A DNA stretch of 64,000 bases from Arenibacter sp. 6A1 (GCF_012272855.1 NZ_JAAXCQ010000006.1:124001-188000); one strand, 5' to 3'; positions 37,857 to 46,924 are shown, numbered from the stretch's first letter. Numbers and translations: made by a program. Notes: generated from the sequence alone by a model not told the origin.

Positions 37857-38497
37857 ACATCGATATCTTGAAGCTCCTTAAAATTCTTAAGGAGCTTTTT
37901 TAATAGAATGCCGTAGAGTAAGAAGTAGATAAAACCCATGACTAGGGTAACTACAAAGCCCAAGATAACTATAGATATGGATAAGGAAACCTTTAGTTTT
38001 TCGGGGTTTAACTGCTCTATAGCGTAGCTGTTTCCTAAAACAGACATTGGGTCTTCATTTAAATAAATGCCCCCAGCCATTACTAAAAAGGATATTAAAA
38101 TTAGAGACAGACAAAAGATGACATAGTACTTTACAGTCTTTCTTGTTTTTAAAATATTCTTCATCAGTTGTTTGGCGTCGTCCAATGCAGAAATTTCCTT
38201 GTAGCGTTTGTAGAATTGGAATATAAAATAGAGAACTATGGTGTATTGTAGTACCGTGGAAAATACCAAATAGTTACCTAGGCCCAAATCCTTCCACACC
38301 GCCAAGCTTTTAGACATAGCGGGTAAAAAATATATTAAGTGCGGTACTAAAAACTCAATTATACTGATGTAAAATATCCATTTAACAATAGAGGAAGATC
38401 TTTTCCATAACATCGTATAAATTTCCTTATAGCTTAACTTGGGGAGTTGCTCCCCCTTTTTTTGCCAATCCTTTTTTAATAACTCCAGCTCGTCCAT
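37853..38497 (-). CDS. Membrane partner of the ECF sigma factor (putative anti-sigma factor)
   Basis: A 214-residue protein with a short charged cytoplasmic N-terminal part (MDELELLKKDWQKKGE) and four membrane helices (about 38-62, 72-93, 122-145 and 172-198). It lies 6 bases after the ECF sigma factor gene. This arrangement and the N-terminal 'LLKKDW' type are typical of flavobacterial anti-sigma factors, but no zinc-binding or ASD domain can be seen. The call rests on context. The last coding segment doubles as the terminator of the convergent acyltransferase gene. Confidence 0.6.
   Translation of the reverse strand: MDELELLKKDWQKKGEQLPKLSYKEIYTMLWKRSSSIVKWIFYISIIEFLVPHLIYFLPAMSKSLAVWKDLGLGNYLVFSTVLQYTIVLYFIFQFYKRYKEISALDDAKQLMKNILKTRKTVKYYVIFCLSLILISFLVMAGGIYLNEDPMSVLGNSYAIEQLNPEKLKVSLSISIVILGFVVTLVMGFIYFLLYGILLKKLLKNFKELQDIDV
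37871..37901 (+). terminator. Terminator of the acyltransferase gene, inside the convergent coding sequence
   Basis: 11-bp stem (37871-37881 with 37887-37897), a 5-base loop and a T-run from 37896 to 37901. It lies entirely within the last codons of the minus-strand putative anti-sigma gene. Confidence 0.85.
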
Positions 38498-38503
38498 GGT
38501 TTC

Positions 38504-39034
38504 TTAAGGATTAAGAATTGTTCTTAATTTATGTTTAATTCTATTCATTTTTACACGGGCATTTACTTCGGTAATTCCTAAAGTTTCTGCTATTTCCGAA
38601 TAATTCTTGTCTTCTAAATACAGAAAAACTAAAGCTTTGTCTATATCTCCCAATTGCTTTAGAGCATTGTATAGTAGCTTTAATTGTTGTTCTTGAGCAT
38701 CATCATATTGGTCTGCCGTAATCTTAAAAATAACCGACTCATAATCTTGGGTAGGGACACTCTTCTTAGATTTTCTATATAGGGTTATCGCCGTATTTAG
38801 AGCCACGCGGTACATCCAAGTACTAAATTTGGAGTCGCCTCTAAATTTGGGGTAGGCCTTCCATAATTGAATGGTGATTTCCTGAAAAAGATCATTATGA
38901 GAATCTCGGTCATTGGTATATAAAGTACATACCTTATGAACAATGTTCTGATGCCGCTCTAGTTCGGTAACAAATTGATGTTCTAAATCTTTGGTCAAGT
39001 TGGTGTTTATAGAGATTTTCTGATTAGTAGTCAA
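38504..39034 (-). CDS. ECF-type RNA polymerase sigma factor
   Basis: The 176-residue protein has sigma region 2 (HNDLFQEITIQLWKAYPKF, then FSTWMYRVALNTAITLYRK) and region 4 (LEDKNYSEIAETLGITEVNARVKMNRIKHKL). No region 3 domain is present, as in the ECF group. The start is TTG at 39034 and no ATG fits better. It is followed after 6 bases by its membrane partner. The target promoters are not visible in the window. Confidence 0.85.
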   Translation of the reverse strand: MTTNQKISINTNLTKDLEHQFVTELERHQNIVHKVCTLYTNDRDSHNDLFQEITIQLWKAYPKFRGDSKFSTWMYRVALNTAITLYRKSKKSVPTQDYESVIFKITADQYDDAQEQQLKLLYNALKQLGDIDKALVFLYLEDKNYSEIAETLGITEVNARVKMNRIKHKLRTILNP

Positions 39035-39251
39035 TTTAATGGTTTTGTTACAGAAAAAGTATGGGTTTTATAGATAATTATACATTTTACTTTTGTTAGT
39101 TCATAGGGCCATTGGGAGGTGCCTTGGTTAAACTTAGCAAAGCTGTAGAGAAGCCTTGTGTAAAACCTTGATATTCTTACTGTAAACATAAAAAATATTC
39201 TTTTTCATTGGTATCGACTGAATGTTTATTTTAGTAGTACAATCCTTATAT

Positions 39252-40544
39252 ATGAATATACCACAGTCTAGTTTTCCCAGAGTAGTAATTATTGGTGGTG
39301 GTTTTGCCGGAATAGCGCTGGCCAAAAAATTGAGCAAGAAGGAGGTACAAGTGGTACTGATCGACAAACATAACTATCATGCCTTTCAACCTTTGTTGTA
39401 TCAAGTGTCTACAGGCGGACTAGAGCCTGACTCTATAGCATACCCTATTCGGAAGATATTAAAGGACTTTCCTAATTTTTTCTTCCGCTTGGCCAAGGTT
39501 GAAGAAATAAGGACCGAAGGGCATTTGGTGTTGACCAATATAGGAAATATAGCGTACGATTATTTGGTGATGGCTACGGGAGCGGAGACCAATTATTATG
39601 GTAATACTGAGATAGAAACCAATAGTATGGCCATGAAATCTATTCCTCAGTCCTTAAACCTAAGGAGTCTTATCCTAGAAAATTTTGAACAGGCACTCTT
39701 AACCGATCAATACCATGAAAGGGATGCCTTAATGAATTTTGTCATTGTAGGCGCTGGCCCTACCGGTGTAGAATTGGCCGGGGCCTTGGCAGAAATAAAG
39801 AAAGGGATTTTACCCAAGGATTATCCGGATTTAGACACTAGAAGGGTGCAAATTAACCTTATACAATCAGGCGATCGTATTTTAAAGGAGATGAGTGTGC
39901 AAGCTTCGGAAAAGGCCGAAGGCTTTTTGGAGGGATTGGGTGTACAAATATGGAAAAACATGAGGGTAACCGGCTTCAATGGAAAAACCGTCACAACCAA
40001 TACCGGGGAAAGTTTTGAAACGGCTACCCTTGTTTGGGCGGCAGGAGTGAAAGGGGTAGGGGTTAAGGGGTTGGATGCTAAAGAGTTGTTGGTGGGCGGA
40101 AATAGATTGAAGGTAAATACCTATAATCAAGTAATAGGACATAATAATATTTTTGCCATTGGCGATGTCGCCTGTATGCAAACAAAGGAAGCTCCCAACG
40201 GACATCCTATGATGGCACAGCCCGCCATGCAACAGGGAAAACAATTGGGGGAAAACCTAGTAGCTTTATTGGAAAACAAGCCATTAAAACCTTTTAGGTA
40301 CAAGGATAAGGGAAGTATGGCAACCGTAGGAAGGAACAAGGCGGTGGTAGATATGGAAAATTTTAAGTTCCAAGGTGTATTTGCTTGGTATGTGTGGATG
40401 TTTGTACACCTATTTTTCCTCATAGGATTTAGAAACCGGATGGTGGTTTTTGTAAATTGGGTGTATAACTATGTGCGCTTCGATAGGGAAGCGCGACTCA
40501 TTATACGGCCCTTTAACAAAGATTATAAAATGTTTAAGGACTAA
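39252..40544 (+). CDS. Type II NADH:quinone oxidoreductase (NDH-2)
   Basis: The start is the ATG at 39252 (MNIPQSSFPR); an in-frame ATG 30 bases earlier adds an unlikely extension. The 430-residue flavoprotein has the FAD-binding VVIIGGGFAGIALAKKL near the N terminus, the second Rossmann motif FVIVGAGPTGVELAGAL, and the FAD motif NIFAIGDVA. The C-terminal region has the membrane-associated hydrophobic helix pair (GVFAWYVWMFVHLFFLIGF, then NWVYNYV) typical of NDH-2 enzymes. It transfers electrons from NADH to quinone without pumping protons. The gene converges on xerD. Confidence 0.88.
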   Translation: MNIPQSSFPRVVIIGGGFAGIALAKKLSKKEVQVVLIDKHNYHAFQPLLYQVSTGGLEPDSIAYPIRKILKDFPNFFFRLAKVEEIRTEGHLVLTNIGNIAYDYLVMATGAETNYYGNTEIETNSMAMKSIPQSLNLRSLILENFEQALLTDQYHERDALMNFVIVGAGPTGVELAGALAEIKKGILPKDYPDLDTRRVQINLIQSGDRILKEMSVQASEKAEGFLEGLGVQIWKNMRVTGFNGKTVTTNTGESFETATLVWAAGVKGVGVKGLDAKELLVGGNRLKVNTYNQVIGHNNIFAIGDVACMQTKEAPNGHPMMAQPAMQQGKQLGENLVALLENKPLKPFRYKDKGSMATVGRNKAVVDMENFKFQGVFAWYVWMFVHLFFLIGFRNRMVVFVNWVYNYVRFDREARLIIRPFNKDYKMFKD

Positions 40545-40582
40545 GAAACTCTCCCTGATCCTTATGTAAGGTTTTTAAGGGT

Positions 40583-41485
40583 TTAATAATTGTTCCTAGG
40601 GTGGTAATATTCCATTACTTTCGTTAAATCTTTCCGGTTTAAATGCATGTATATTTCTGTAGTAGTAATGCTTTCATGGCCCAGCATTTGTTGGATAGCC
40701 CTTAAATCTGCTCCGTTTTGTAACAAATGGGTCGCAAAGGAATGTCTAAAGGTATGCGGACAAATGGTTTTCTTTAAGCCAATGACTACCGCCAATCGTT
40801 TTACAATAGTAAATATCATGGCCCGGGTAAGTTGTTTTCCCCTTCGGTTTAAAAATAAAATATCTTCATGGCCTTTCTGTATATTTAAATCTAAACGGGT
40901 GTTCTCCTTATAAAGGTTGATATATTTTTTGTTGATTTCGCTAATGGGTACAAACCGCTGCTTTTTCCCTTTTCCGGTAACCTTGATAAAATCTTCTTCA
41001 AAATAAAGGTCCGATATTTTTAAATCTATTAGCTCCGAAACCCTTAATCCACATCCGTAAAGAGTTTCCAATATAGCCATGTTACGCTCGCCTTCCTGCT
41101 TAGAAAGGTCAATGGCCTTAATTAAGGCATCAATTTCTTCCTTGGATAAGGTGTCTGGTAACTTGCGGCCAACCTTGGGCGATTCTATTAAATCCATAGG
41201 ACTATCCTTGCGATAATCCTCAAATACTAGATAGTTAAAAAAACTCTTTAATCCAGATATTATTCTAGATTGTGACCGTGGATTTAAAGTTAACGATACC
41301 TTGTAAATAAACTGTTGAATGGTAGCTGGTGTAATGTCTAGAGGTGATTCCGAAAGTTTGTGGTGCTCTAGGAATTGAATCAGTTTTTCTATGTCCAAGG
41401 TGTAATTGGATATAGAATTTAAAGAGAGTCCCCGCTCAATCTTCATATAATGTTGGTAATCTTTTACTGCCTGATGCCATTTCAT
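40583..41485 (-). CDS. xerD: Tyrosine recombinase XerD
   Basis: Acts with or as XerC to resolve chromosome dimers at the dif site. The 300-residue protein has the SAM-like N-terminal DNA-binding domain (about 5-87) and all catalytic residues: Arg148 (GCGLRVSEL), Lys172 (TGKGKKQRF), His244 and Arg247 (HTFRHSF), His270 (MLGHES) and Tyr279 (TTEIYMHL). The gene is divergent from the outer-membrane barrel gene, and the flavobacterial pattern of xerD close to aroQ is seen. No dif site was recognised in the window. Confidence 0.92.
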   Translation of the reverse strand: MKWHQAVKDYQHYMKIERGLSLNSISNYTLDIEKLIQFLEHHKLSESPLDITPATIQQFIYKVSLTLNPRSQSRIISGLKSFFNYLVFEDYRKDSPMDLIESPKVGRKLPDTLSKEEIDALIKAIDLSKQEGERNMAILETLYGCGLRVSELIDLKISDLYFEEDFIKVTGKGKKQRFVPISEINKKYINLYKENTRLDLNIQKGHEDILFLNRRGKQLTRAMIFTIVKRLAVVIGLKKTICPHTFRHSFATHLLQNGADLRAIQQMLGHESITTTEIYMHLNRKDLTKVMEYYHPRNNY

Positions 41486-41642
41486 GGGTTAAATATAAAA
41501 TAGATTTTGTGTGTATTGTGTGTTGAGATACAATAATTAGTTGTTTGCAACACATCTCTTTAGTTTAACAACATATTTTGTAGTACTATTCTTATTCGCT
41601 CTATATTTATGGCTAAACTATAAATCAATTTAAAATTTTATT

Positions 41643-42149
41643 ATGAGAAAAGTATTATTGATTGCAGTGTTGGCATTGTTTGGGTTTAGTGTTAGTGCAC
41701 AAGAAGGATTTAAAGTTGGGGTCATTGCTGGCTTGCCGGTAGGTGATGCAGCAGACTTATCTAGTTTTAATCTTGGACTGGATGTAGTATATCATTGGGA
41801 GGTTTCCGATAGCTTTAGGCTAGGTGTTGCTACTGGTTTTACCAACGCTTTTGGAAAAGAAATGACTTTTAATGATGGTGGAAGTTCCTTTACGATAGAC
41901 ATGGACGATGTTCAGTTTTTGCCAATTGCGGTATCCGGAAGGGTGCTGGCAACAGAAGAATTATCTATAGGTGCAGATCTGGGGTATGCTGTGGGTATTA
42001 ATGAATTTAATGATGGTGGATTTTATTACCGCCCTATAATAGGTTATAATGTTGGTGAAAAAACTGAATTAAATTTTTCGTATTCCGGTGTTAGTCTAGA
42101 TGGCGGGTCCTGGTCTACGATTAATTTGGGTGTTTTATTTACGTTATAA
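41643..42149 (+). CDS. Small outer-membrane beta-barrel protein
   Basis: The 168-residue product has a signal peptide (MRKVLLIAVLALFGFSVSAQ, cleavage near residue 19-20). The rest alternates aromatic and small residues (FKVGVIAGLPVGD, SFRLGVATGF, YYRPIIGYNVGEKTELNFSYSG) as in eight-stranded barrels. It ends with a hydrophobic strand (WSTINLGVLFTL), the usual BAM-recognition position. It belongs to the broad porin-family/outer membrane beta-barrel group; the role is unknown. A terminator separates it from aroQ. Confidence 0.78.
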   Translation: MRKVLLIAVLALFGFSVSAQEGFKVGVIAGLPVGDAADLSSFNLGLDVVYHWEVSDSFRLGVATGFTNAFGKEMTFNDGGSSFTIDMDDVQFLPIAVSGRVLATEELSIGADLGYAVGINEFNDGGFYYRPIIGYNVGEKTELNFSYSGVSLDGGSWSTINLGVLFTL

Positions 42150-42294
42150 TATAAAATATAGCCCCTATAGTTGAAGTCCGAATAACTCGGTGACCAATAG
42201 TAGGGGCGATATAAAAGATTGAGAATTATATGTTTAAATTGTGTAATTCGTCATCACAAGAAAAATAAGGGAAATCGCGTTTTCTCTAAGAAGG

Positions 42295-42332
42295 AAGAGG
42301 ACTAAGGAATACTTTTTAGTCCTCTTTTTTTT
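42295..42332 (+). terminator. Terminator before aroQ
   Basis: Stem AGAGGACTAA (42296-42305) pairs with TTAGTCCTCT (42316-42325), extended by A-T pairs, with a T-run to 42332. It ends 28 bases before the aroQ start. It closes the barrel-gene transcript. Confidence 0.85.
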
Positions 42333-42360
42333 ATGGAATACAATTTCTTACTTTTATCGC

Positions 42361-42777
42361 ATGAAGATTATAATTATTAACGGTCCCAATCTTAACCTTT
42401 TGGGGAAAAGGGAGCCCGAAGTTTACGGAAAAACTACATTTGAGGAATATTTTGCTTCCTTGCAATTTAAATTCACAAGCCTGCAATTAGAGTATTATCA
42501 GTCTAATATAGAAGGTGAAATTATCAACAAATTGCATGAATGCGGTTTTGATGGCTACGATGGTATTGTGCTCAATGCAGGGGCGTATACGCATACTTCC
42601 ATAGGAATTGGCGATGCCGTTAAAGGCATAGAAACTCCTGTGGTGGAAGTCCATATCAGCAATACTTTTGGACGCGAAGAGTTTAGACATGTATCTTATA
42701 TTTCACCTGTTGCCAAAGGCGTTATTTTAGGTTTTGGATTAAAAAGTTATGATTTGGCCATTCATAGTCTATCGTAA
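42361..42777 (+). CDS. aroQ: Type II 3-dehydroquinate dehydratase
   Basis: Third step of the shikimate pathway: 3-dehydroquinate to 3-dehydroshikimate. The 138-residue length fits. Catalytic Tyr22 is in REPEVYG, with the Asn and His blocks at GIVLNAGAYTHTS and VEVHISN, and a final Arg in REEFRHVSYIS. It forms a dodecamer in known members. The stop TAA overlaps the ATG of the next gene by one base, so the two are translationally coupled. Confidence 0.95.
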   Translation: MKIIIINGPNLNLLGKREPEVYGKTTFEEYFASLQFKFTSLQLEYYQSNIEGEIINKLHECGFDGYDGIVLNAGAYTHTSIGIGDAVKGIETPVVEVHISNTFGREEFRHVSYISPVAKGVILGFGLKSYDLAIHSLS

Positions 42778-43496
42778 TGAAAAAGGCCTATTTTAATTGG
42801 AGCAGCGGTAAGGATTCTTGTTTGGCATTATATAAGTCCCTGAAAGAGGGTACGTATACAATATCTAAACTAGTAACAACTGTAAATACAGATTTTCACC
42901 GGGTATCCATGCACGGTTTAAAAACCATCTTACTAGAAAAGCAGGCAGCTTCAATAGGAATTCCGTTGTTACAAGTAGGGCTTCAAGGAAATATTAGCAT
43001 GAAGGCCTACGAGCTTAAAATGAATGAATTGCTCTCAGAACTCAAATCCGATGGGTACCAATATGGGTTTTTTGGGGATATTTATTTAGAAGATCTACGG
43101 GCTTATCGGGAACAGAAATTAGTAGAATTTGGCGTGAAGGCTGTTTTTCCTCTTTGGAAACAAGATCCTAAAACCTTGATGTCAGAGTTTTTAAAAGCCG
43201 GTTTTAAGGCGGTTACGGTTTGTGTAAATGCCAAATATTTGGACAGCTCCTTTTGTGGGAGGCTCGTTGACGAAAGTTTTATAAACGATTTGCCTGCCAA
43301 TGTAGATATAGCCGGAGAGAACGGGGAATTCCACACCTTTGTGTTTGATGGGCCTATTTTTAAGGCACCAGTCACTTTTGAGATAGGGGAAAAGGTCCTT
43401 AGAACCTATCATCCCTCGGGAGATGATGACGATTGTTTTTCCAAGGATACTTCTTGGGATAACTCGTTTTGGTACTGTGACCTTTTGCCTATTTGA
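42777..43496 (+). CDS. Diphthine-ammonia ligase-like ATP pyrophosphatase
   Basis: A 239-residue protein with the PP-loop SSGKDS (9-14) and the family motif GENGEFHTFVFDGP (about 181-194), both diagnostic of the Dph6/MJ0570 group. Bacteria lack diphthamide, so the name is inherited and the true substrate is unknown; a role in cobamide or another amidation is possible but not shown. It overlaps aroQ by one base and converges on the DUF3817 gene. Confidence 0.8.
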   Translation: MKKAYFNWSSGKDSCLALYKSLKEGTYTISKLVTTVNTDFHRVSMHGLKTILLEKQAASIGIPLLQVGLQGNISMKAYELKMNELLSELKSDGYQYGFFGDIYLEDLRAYREQKLVEFGVKAVFPLWKQDPKTLMSEFLKAGFKAVTVCVNAKYLDSSFCGRLVDESFINDLPANVDIAGENGEFHTFVFDGPIFKAPVTFEIGEKVLRTYHPSGDDDDCFSKDTSWDNSFWYCDLLPI

Positions 43497-43499
43497 TAA

Positions 43500-43790
43500 T
43501 TATTGTACTACTGCGGTGGGTTTTAAATACTTTTTATCGATGTAAAAAGTCCCAAATGGCAATAGAGAGGCAATAAATAGGATTGTAAATGTTTTAAATC
43601 CCCATTTCTTTTCCGATGTCAATAAGACTGCCAATACAACATAGGCAATGAATAAAAAACCATGTGCGTACCCAATAAAAATATTTGGTTCTGGCATTTG
43701 GGCCAAATATTTTAAAGGCATTCCAAGACCAAATAGCATTAAATAAGAGATGCCTTCTAAAATGGCGGTAATTCTAAAAATTTTTAACAT
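43500..43790 (-). CDS. DUF3817 small membrane protein
   Basis: The 96-residue protein starts at the ATG at 43790 (MLKIFRITAILEGISY). An extended frame reaches 43892, but it covers the lpdA terminator and is rejected. Three membrane helices are visible (about 5-22, 38-58 and 65-85). The motif ILEGISYLMLFGLGMPLKYL and GYAHGFLFIAYV are the DUF3817 signature, shared with some glucose/mannose-binding-like small membrane proteins. The function is unknown. Confidence 0.78.
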   Translation of the reverse strand: MLKIFRITAILEGISYLMLFGLGMPLKYLAQMPEPNIFIGYAHGFLFIAYVVLAVLLTSEKKWGFKTFTILFIASLLPFGTFYIDKKYLKPTAVVQ

Positions 43791-43800
43791 CGGTAAGGGG

Positions 43801-43854
43801 TTTAAAAATAAAATAAAGGCTTGCGCTAGGTGTTTATAAACATGCGCAAGCCTT
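43801..43854 (-). terminator. Terminator after lpdA
   Basis: Stem 43816-43826 with 43844-43854 (AAGGCTTGCGC type) and a 17-base loop. On the minus strand it is followed by ATTTTATTTTT. Confidence 0.8.
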
Positions 43855-43863
43855 ACTAAAATA

Positions 43864-45255
43864 TTATAGGTGAATAACTTCTCCGTAAGCATCTGCTACA
43901 GCCTCCATCACCGCTTCACTCATGGTTGGGTGTGGATGAACTGCCTTCAAGATCTCATGTCCGGTAGTTTCCAATTTACGGGCTACAACAGCCTCGGCAA
44001 TCATATCGGTAACGCCGGCACCAATCATATGGCATCCTAACCATTCACCGTATTTAGCATCGAAAATAACTTTTACAAATCCGTCCTTTGCACCAGAAGC
44101 ACTTGCTTTACCACTGGCAGAAAACGGGAATTTTCCAACTTTTATCTCGTATCCTTTTTCTATAGCTTGTTTTTCGGTAAGTCCAACAGAAGCAATCTCG
44201 GGAGAGCAATAGGTACAACCTGGGATATTGCCGTAATCTAAAGGCTCTACGTGTAAATCTGCCAATTTTTCAACACAAAGAATTCCTTCTGCAGAAGCAA
44301 CGTGGGCCAAGGCCTGTCCTGGAGTAACATCGCCAATAGCATAATATCCTGGGATGTTTGTTTGGTAGTAATCGTTCACTAAAATTTTGTCCCTATCGGT
44401 AGCTATACCAACATCTTCTAAGCCGATGTTTTCAATGTTTGTCTTAATTCCAACTGCAGATAAAACGATATCGGCTTCTAAGGTAATTTCACCTTTGGCC
44501 GTTTTTACGGTAGCGACAACACCTTCTCCTGAGGTATCTACCTTCGTAACCTCGGCAGAAGTCATGATTTTGATCCCTGTTTTCTTAAGGCTACGCTCTA
44601 GTTGTTTAGAAACTTCCTCGTCCTCAACAGGAACAACATTTGGCAAAAATTCCACTACGGTTACTTCGGTACCCATAGCATTATAGAAATAGGCAAATTC
44701 AATACCAATGGCACCACTACCTACTACAATCATCTTCTTAGGTTGGTTTTCCAAGGTCATGGCCTGTCTGTACCCAATAATTTTTTTACCGTCTTGTGGT
44801 AAACTCGGCAATTCTCTACTACGTGCTCCAGTAGCAATGATGATATTGTTGGCTGAATATTCGGTTTCCTTGCCATCGGCACTTTTTACGCTAACTTTTT
44901 TACCTGGTTTTAAGGTTCCATATCCATTGATGACTTCGATTTTATTCTTTTTCATCAAAAACTGAACCCCTTTACTCATGCCATCGGCAACATTACGGCT
45001 ACGTTTTACAACCGCATCAAAGTCCTTGTCTACGTTGTCTGCCTTTAGGCCGTAATCGCTGGCATGTTGTAAATATTCAAAAACTTGAGCCGATTTCAAT
45101 AGTGCTTTTGTAGGTATACACCCCCAATTTAAACATACGCCTCCAAGGTTCTCTTTTTCTATAATTGCGGTTTTAAAACCCAATTGAGAAGCTCTAATTG
45201 CTGTTACATAGCCACCTGGGCCACTACCTAGTACAATGATATCGAAATTGCTCAT
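43864..45255 (-). CDS. lpdA: Dihydrolipoyl dehydrogenase
   Basis: E3 component of 2-oxoacid dehydrogenase complexes and the glycine cleavage system. The 463-residue protein has the FAD motif VLGSGPGGYVTAIRA, the redox disulfide Cys41 and Cys46 in GGVCLNWGCIPTK, the NAD motif VVGSGAIGIEFAYFYNAMG, the FAD motif YAIGDVTPGQALAHVASAEG, and the catalytic His-Glu pair in HPHPTMSEAVMEA at the C terminus. No E1 or E2 genes are adjacent, so this is the separately encoded, shared E3. Confidence 0.96.
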   Translation of the reverse strand: MSNFDIIVLGSGPGGYVTAIRASQLGFKTAIIEKENLGGVCLNWGCIPTKALLKSAQVFEYLQHASDYGLKADNVDKDFDAVVKRSRNVADGMSKGVQFLMKKNKIEVINGYGTLKPGKKVSVKSADGKETEYSANNIIIATGARSRELPSLPQDGKKIIGYRQAMTLENQPKKMIVVGSGAIGIEFAYFYNAMGTEVTVVEFLPNVVPVEDEEVSKQLERSLKKTGIKIMTSAEVTKVDTSGEGVVATVKTAKGEITLEADIVLSAVGIKTNIENIGLEDVGIATDRDKILVNDYYQTNIPGYYAIGDVTPGQALAHVASAEGILCVEKLADLHVEPLDYGNIPGCTYCSPEIASVGLTEKQAIEKGYEIKVGKFPFSASGKASASGAKDGFVKVIFDAKYGEWLGCHMIGAGVTDMIAEAVVARKLETTGHEILKAVHPHPTMSEAVMEAVADAYGEVIHL

Positions 45256-45524
45256 TTATATATTTTTTTTGATGTCTTAAATTATGAAGTCGCAAAGTTA
45301 CAAAACCATACTGAATTCCGATTGATGCTGTTTTAAATTAATTGTAATTAAAAAAGAAGCGCAGGCCCACTCGGCTGTCCTGCTCTAGAAGATGCTTTTT
45401 CCTAGGCAAGTGGGAAGTAGATGACCAAAGAATGCTTTTTTAGCGCTAAGTGCTGGTGGCGGTTTTCTCTAATGAATTCTTATGGGATGATTTTTATCCC
45501 AAATTACGTTTCGGGAATAGGTAT

Positions 45525-46022
45525 TTAGTTTTCGGGTACAAATTTTAAGGCAGCACCATTGATACAATGCCGTTCTCCCGTTGTTTTTCTTGGGCCATCG
45601 TTAAAAACATGGCCTAAATGTCCACCGCATACAGCACAGTGTTCTTCGGTTCTTATCATTCCTAGCTTATTGTCCGTCTTAAAGGCAACATTGCCCTTAA
45701 TTTCCCTATCAAAACTAGGCCATCCAGTTCCCGAATCGTATTTGTGTTCGCTTTTAAAGAGGTGGGTGCCACAACCGGCGCAAACATAGACGCCTTTTTC
45801 TTTATTATGTAGTAGTTCGCTCGATCCGGCCGTTTCGGTGCCCGCCTTCCGCAATACATAAAACTGAATATCTGTGAGCTGTTTGCGCCATTCCGCTTCT
45901 GTTTTTGTGACCTTATACTGCGTAGCCTTAGCGGTATTGTTTGACTCTACATTTTCTTTTTCCTGAGAATTTCCTTTGCACCCTATAAATAAAATACAAA
46001 TGATTAGTATTAATTTGTTCAT
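45525..46022 (-). CDS. msrB: Peptide-methionine (R)-S-oxide reductase, lipoprotein form
   Basis: Reduces methionine-R-sulfoxide in proteins. I set the start at 46022 (MNKLILIICILF); an in-frame ATG at 46079 adds 19 unlikely residues. The 165-residue product has a lipobox (LFIGC, about residue 15), a linker, and the MsrB domain with the zinc-type motifs CAGCGTHLF and CAVCGGHLGHVF, and the catalytic Cys153 in RHCINGAAL. Being a lipoprotein, it should act in the periplasm or at the surface rather than in the cytoplasm. The neighbour is a collagen-like lipoprotein gene. Confidence 0.9.
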   Translation of the reverse strand: MNKLILIICILFIGCKGNSQEKENVESNNTAKATQYKVTKTEAEWRKQLTDIQFYVLRKAGTETAGSSELLHNKEKGVYVCAGCGTHLFKSEHKYDSGTGWPSFDREIKGNVAFKTDNKLGMIRTEEHCAVCGGHLGHVFNDGPRKTTGERHCINGAALKFVPEN

Positions 46023-46116
46023 GATATGAGATTTTTTGAAGATTCGATCCGCACTCCTTTGTAATGTTAATTGCAGCATTAAAATAAGTACGTAATTTAC
46101 CAGTAAAAGGTTTGCT

Positions 46117-46158
46117 TAAAAAAATAAACCCCTGAAGCTCAACAGCAATAGGGGTTTA
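46117..46158 (-). terminator. Terminator after the collagen-like lipoprotein gene
   Basis: 9-bp stem (46125-46133 with 46150-46158) and a 16-base loop, followed on the minus strand by a T-run. Confidence 0.75.
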
Positions 46159-46182
46159 GGTAATTAGTTTAATAATGCTGAT

Positions 46183-46758
46183 TTACTGCACAGTAAAACG
46201 CGGTACGTCCTCATTCTTAATCCCTATGGTTTTCATGACTGCATTTATATTGGATTTGTCCATTTTGGCTGCAGCAAATTCGCTTGGCAGAATAACAATT
46301 CGGAACAATTGGTTGTCCGTAAAGTCAGGATTTAAGTTGGATAGATTAAAATTTCCATCGATAAAAATTTCTACATCTTTATAAGTATGGGCATTGCTAT
46401 ATTGTATGGTGCCACTCGGTAAAAAGAAATTCTGAGGAATAAGGCTCCAGGCATCTGCGCTAGAGTTATCTTGGAACTCAATAGTGCCATCGTATCTATA
46501 AACCAATACAGCATCAGATTCAAAGACTTCAAAACTGGTAAAGTCCGAAAAGGTAATAAGGTAAGAATACAAGTTGTTTCCCGCATCGTAATCAAAGTCA
46601 ATATTATCTACTTCAAAAACTTGAGCTTGGATAGCGTCTTGGCCGTCTTGCCCGTCTTCACCGTTCAATCCATCAAAACCTGGAGGGCCTGCCGGGCCTT
46701 CACAAGAAATAATAAATAAAGATATAAACGCGCCGAGTAGTAGAGTGATTTTTTTCAT
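46183..46758 (-). CDS. Lipoprotein with a short collagen-like Gly-X-Y segment
   Basis: The 191-residue product has a signal peptide with lipobox LFIISC (Cys19), directly followed by seven Gly-X-Y triplets (GPA GPP GFD GLN GED GQD GQD, about residues 21-41). The remainder (about 45-191) is an acidic beta-rich domain, possibly a beta-sandwich (IDFDYDAGNNLYSYLITF and following). A run of Gly-X-Y this short is unlikely to form a stable triple helix but could trimerise the head domain. The role is unknown. I recall similar small lipoproteins in other Bacteroidota, but the domain family is not one I can name. Confidence 0.7.
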   Translation of the reverse strand: MKKITLLLGAFISLFIISCEGPAGPPGFDGLNGEDGQDGQDAIQAQVFEVDNIDFDYDAGNNLYSYLITFSDFTSFEVFESDAVLVYRYDGTIEFQDNSSADAWSLIPQNFFLPSGTIQYSNAHTYKDVEIFIDGNFNLSNLNPDFTDNQLFRIVILPSEFAAAKMDKSNINAVMKTIGIKNEDVPRFTVQ

Positions 46759-46924
46759 AATGAGTATTTTTAAGGGTTGAAGAATAATTGTTGGTATAAT
46801 TATTTCAAAAAGCGTTCCACTTTTTAAATAACGGCTTAAAAGTACTGTTTGTTGTTAAAAGTTAAAGCGGTTAAGTCCGATAATTTAATCAAAGTTGTTT
46901 AATATTGTAGTAAATAACATAACC

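Noticed and set aside
40556-40580. CCTTATGTAAGG followed by T-run as a terminator between NDH-2 and xerD
   Set aside because: The stem is only 4-5 bp with a tiny loop, too weak to call.
43791-43892. N-terminal extension of the DUF3817 gene
   Set aside because: It would cover the lpdA terminator and adds residues not seen in the family.
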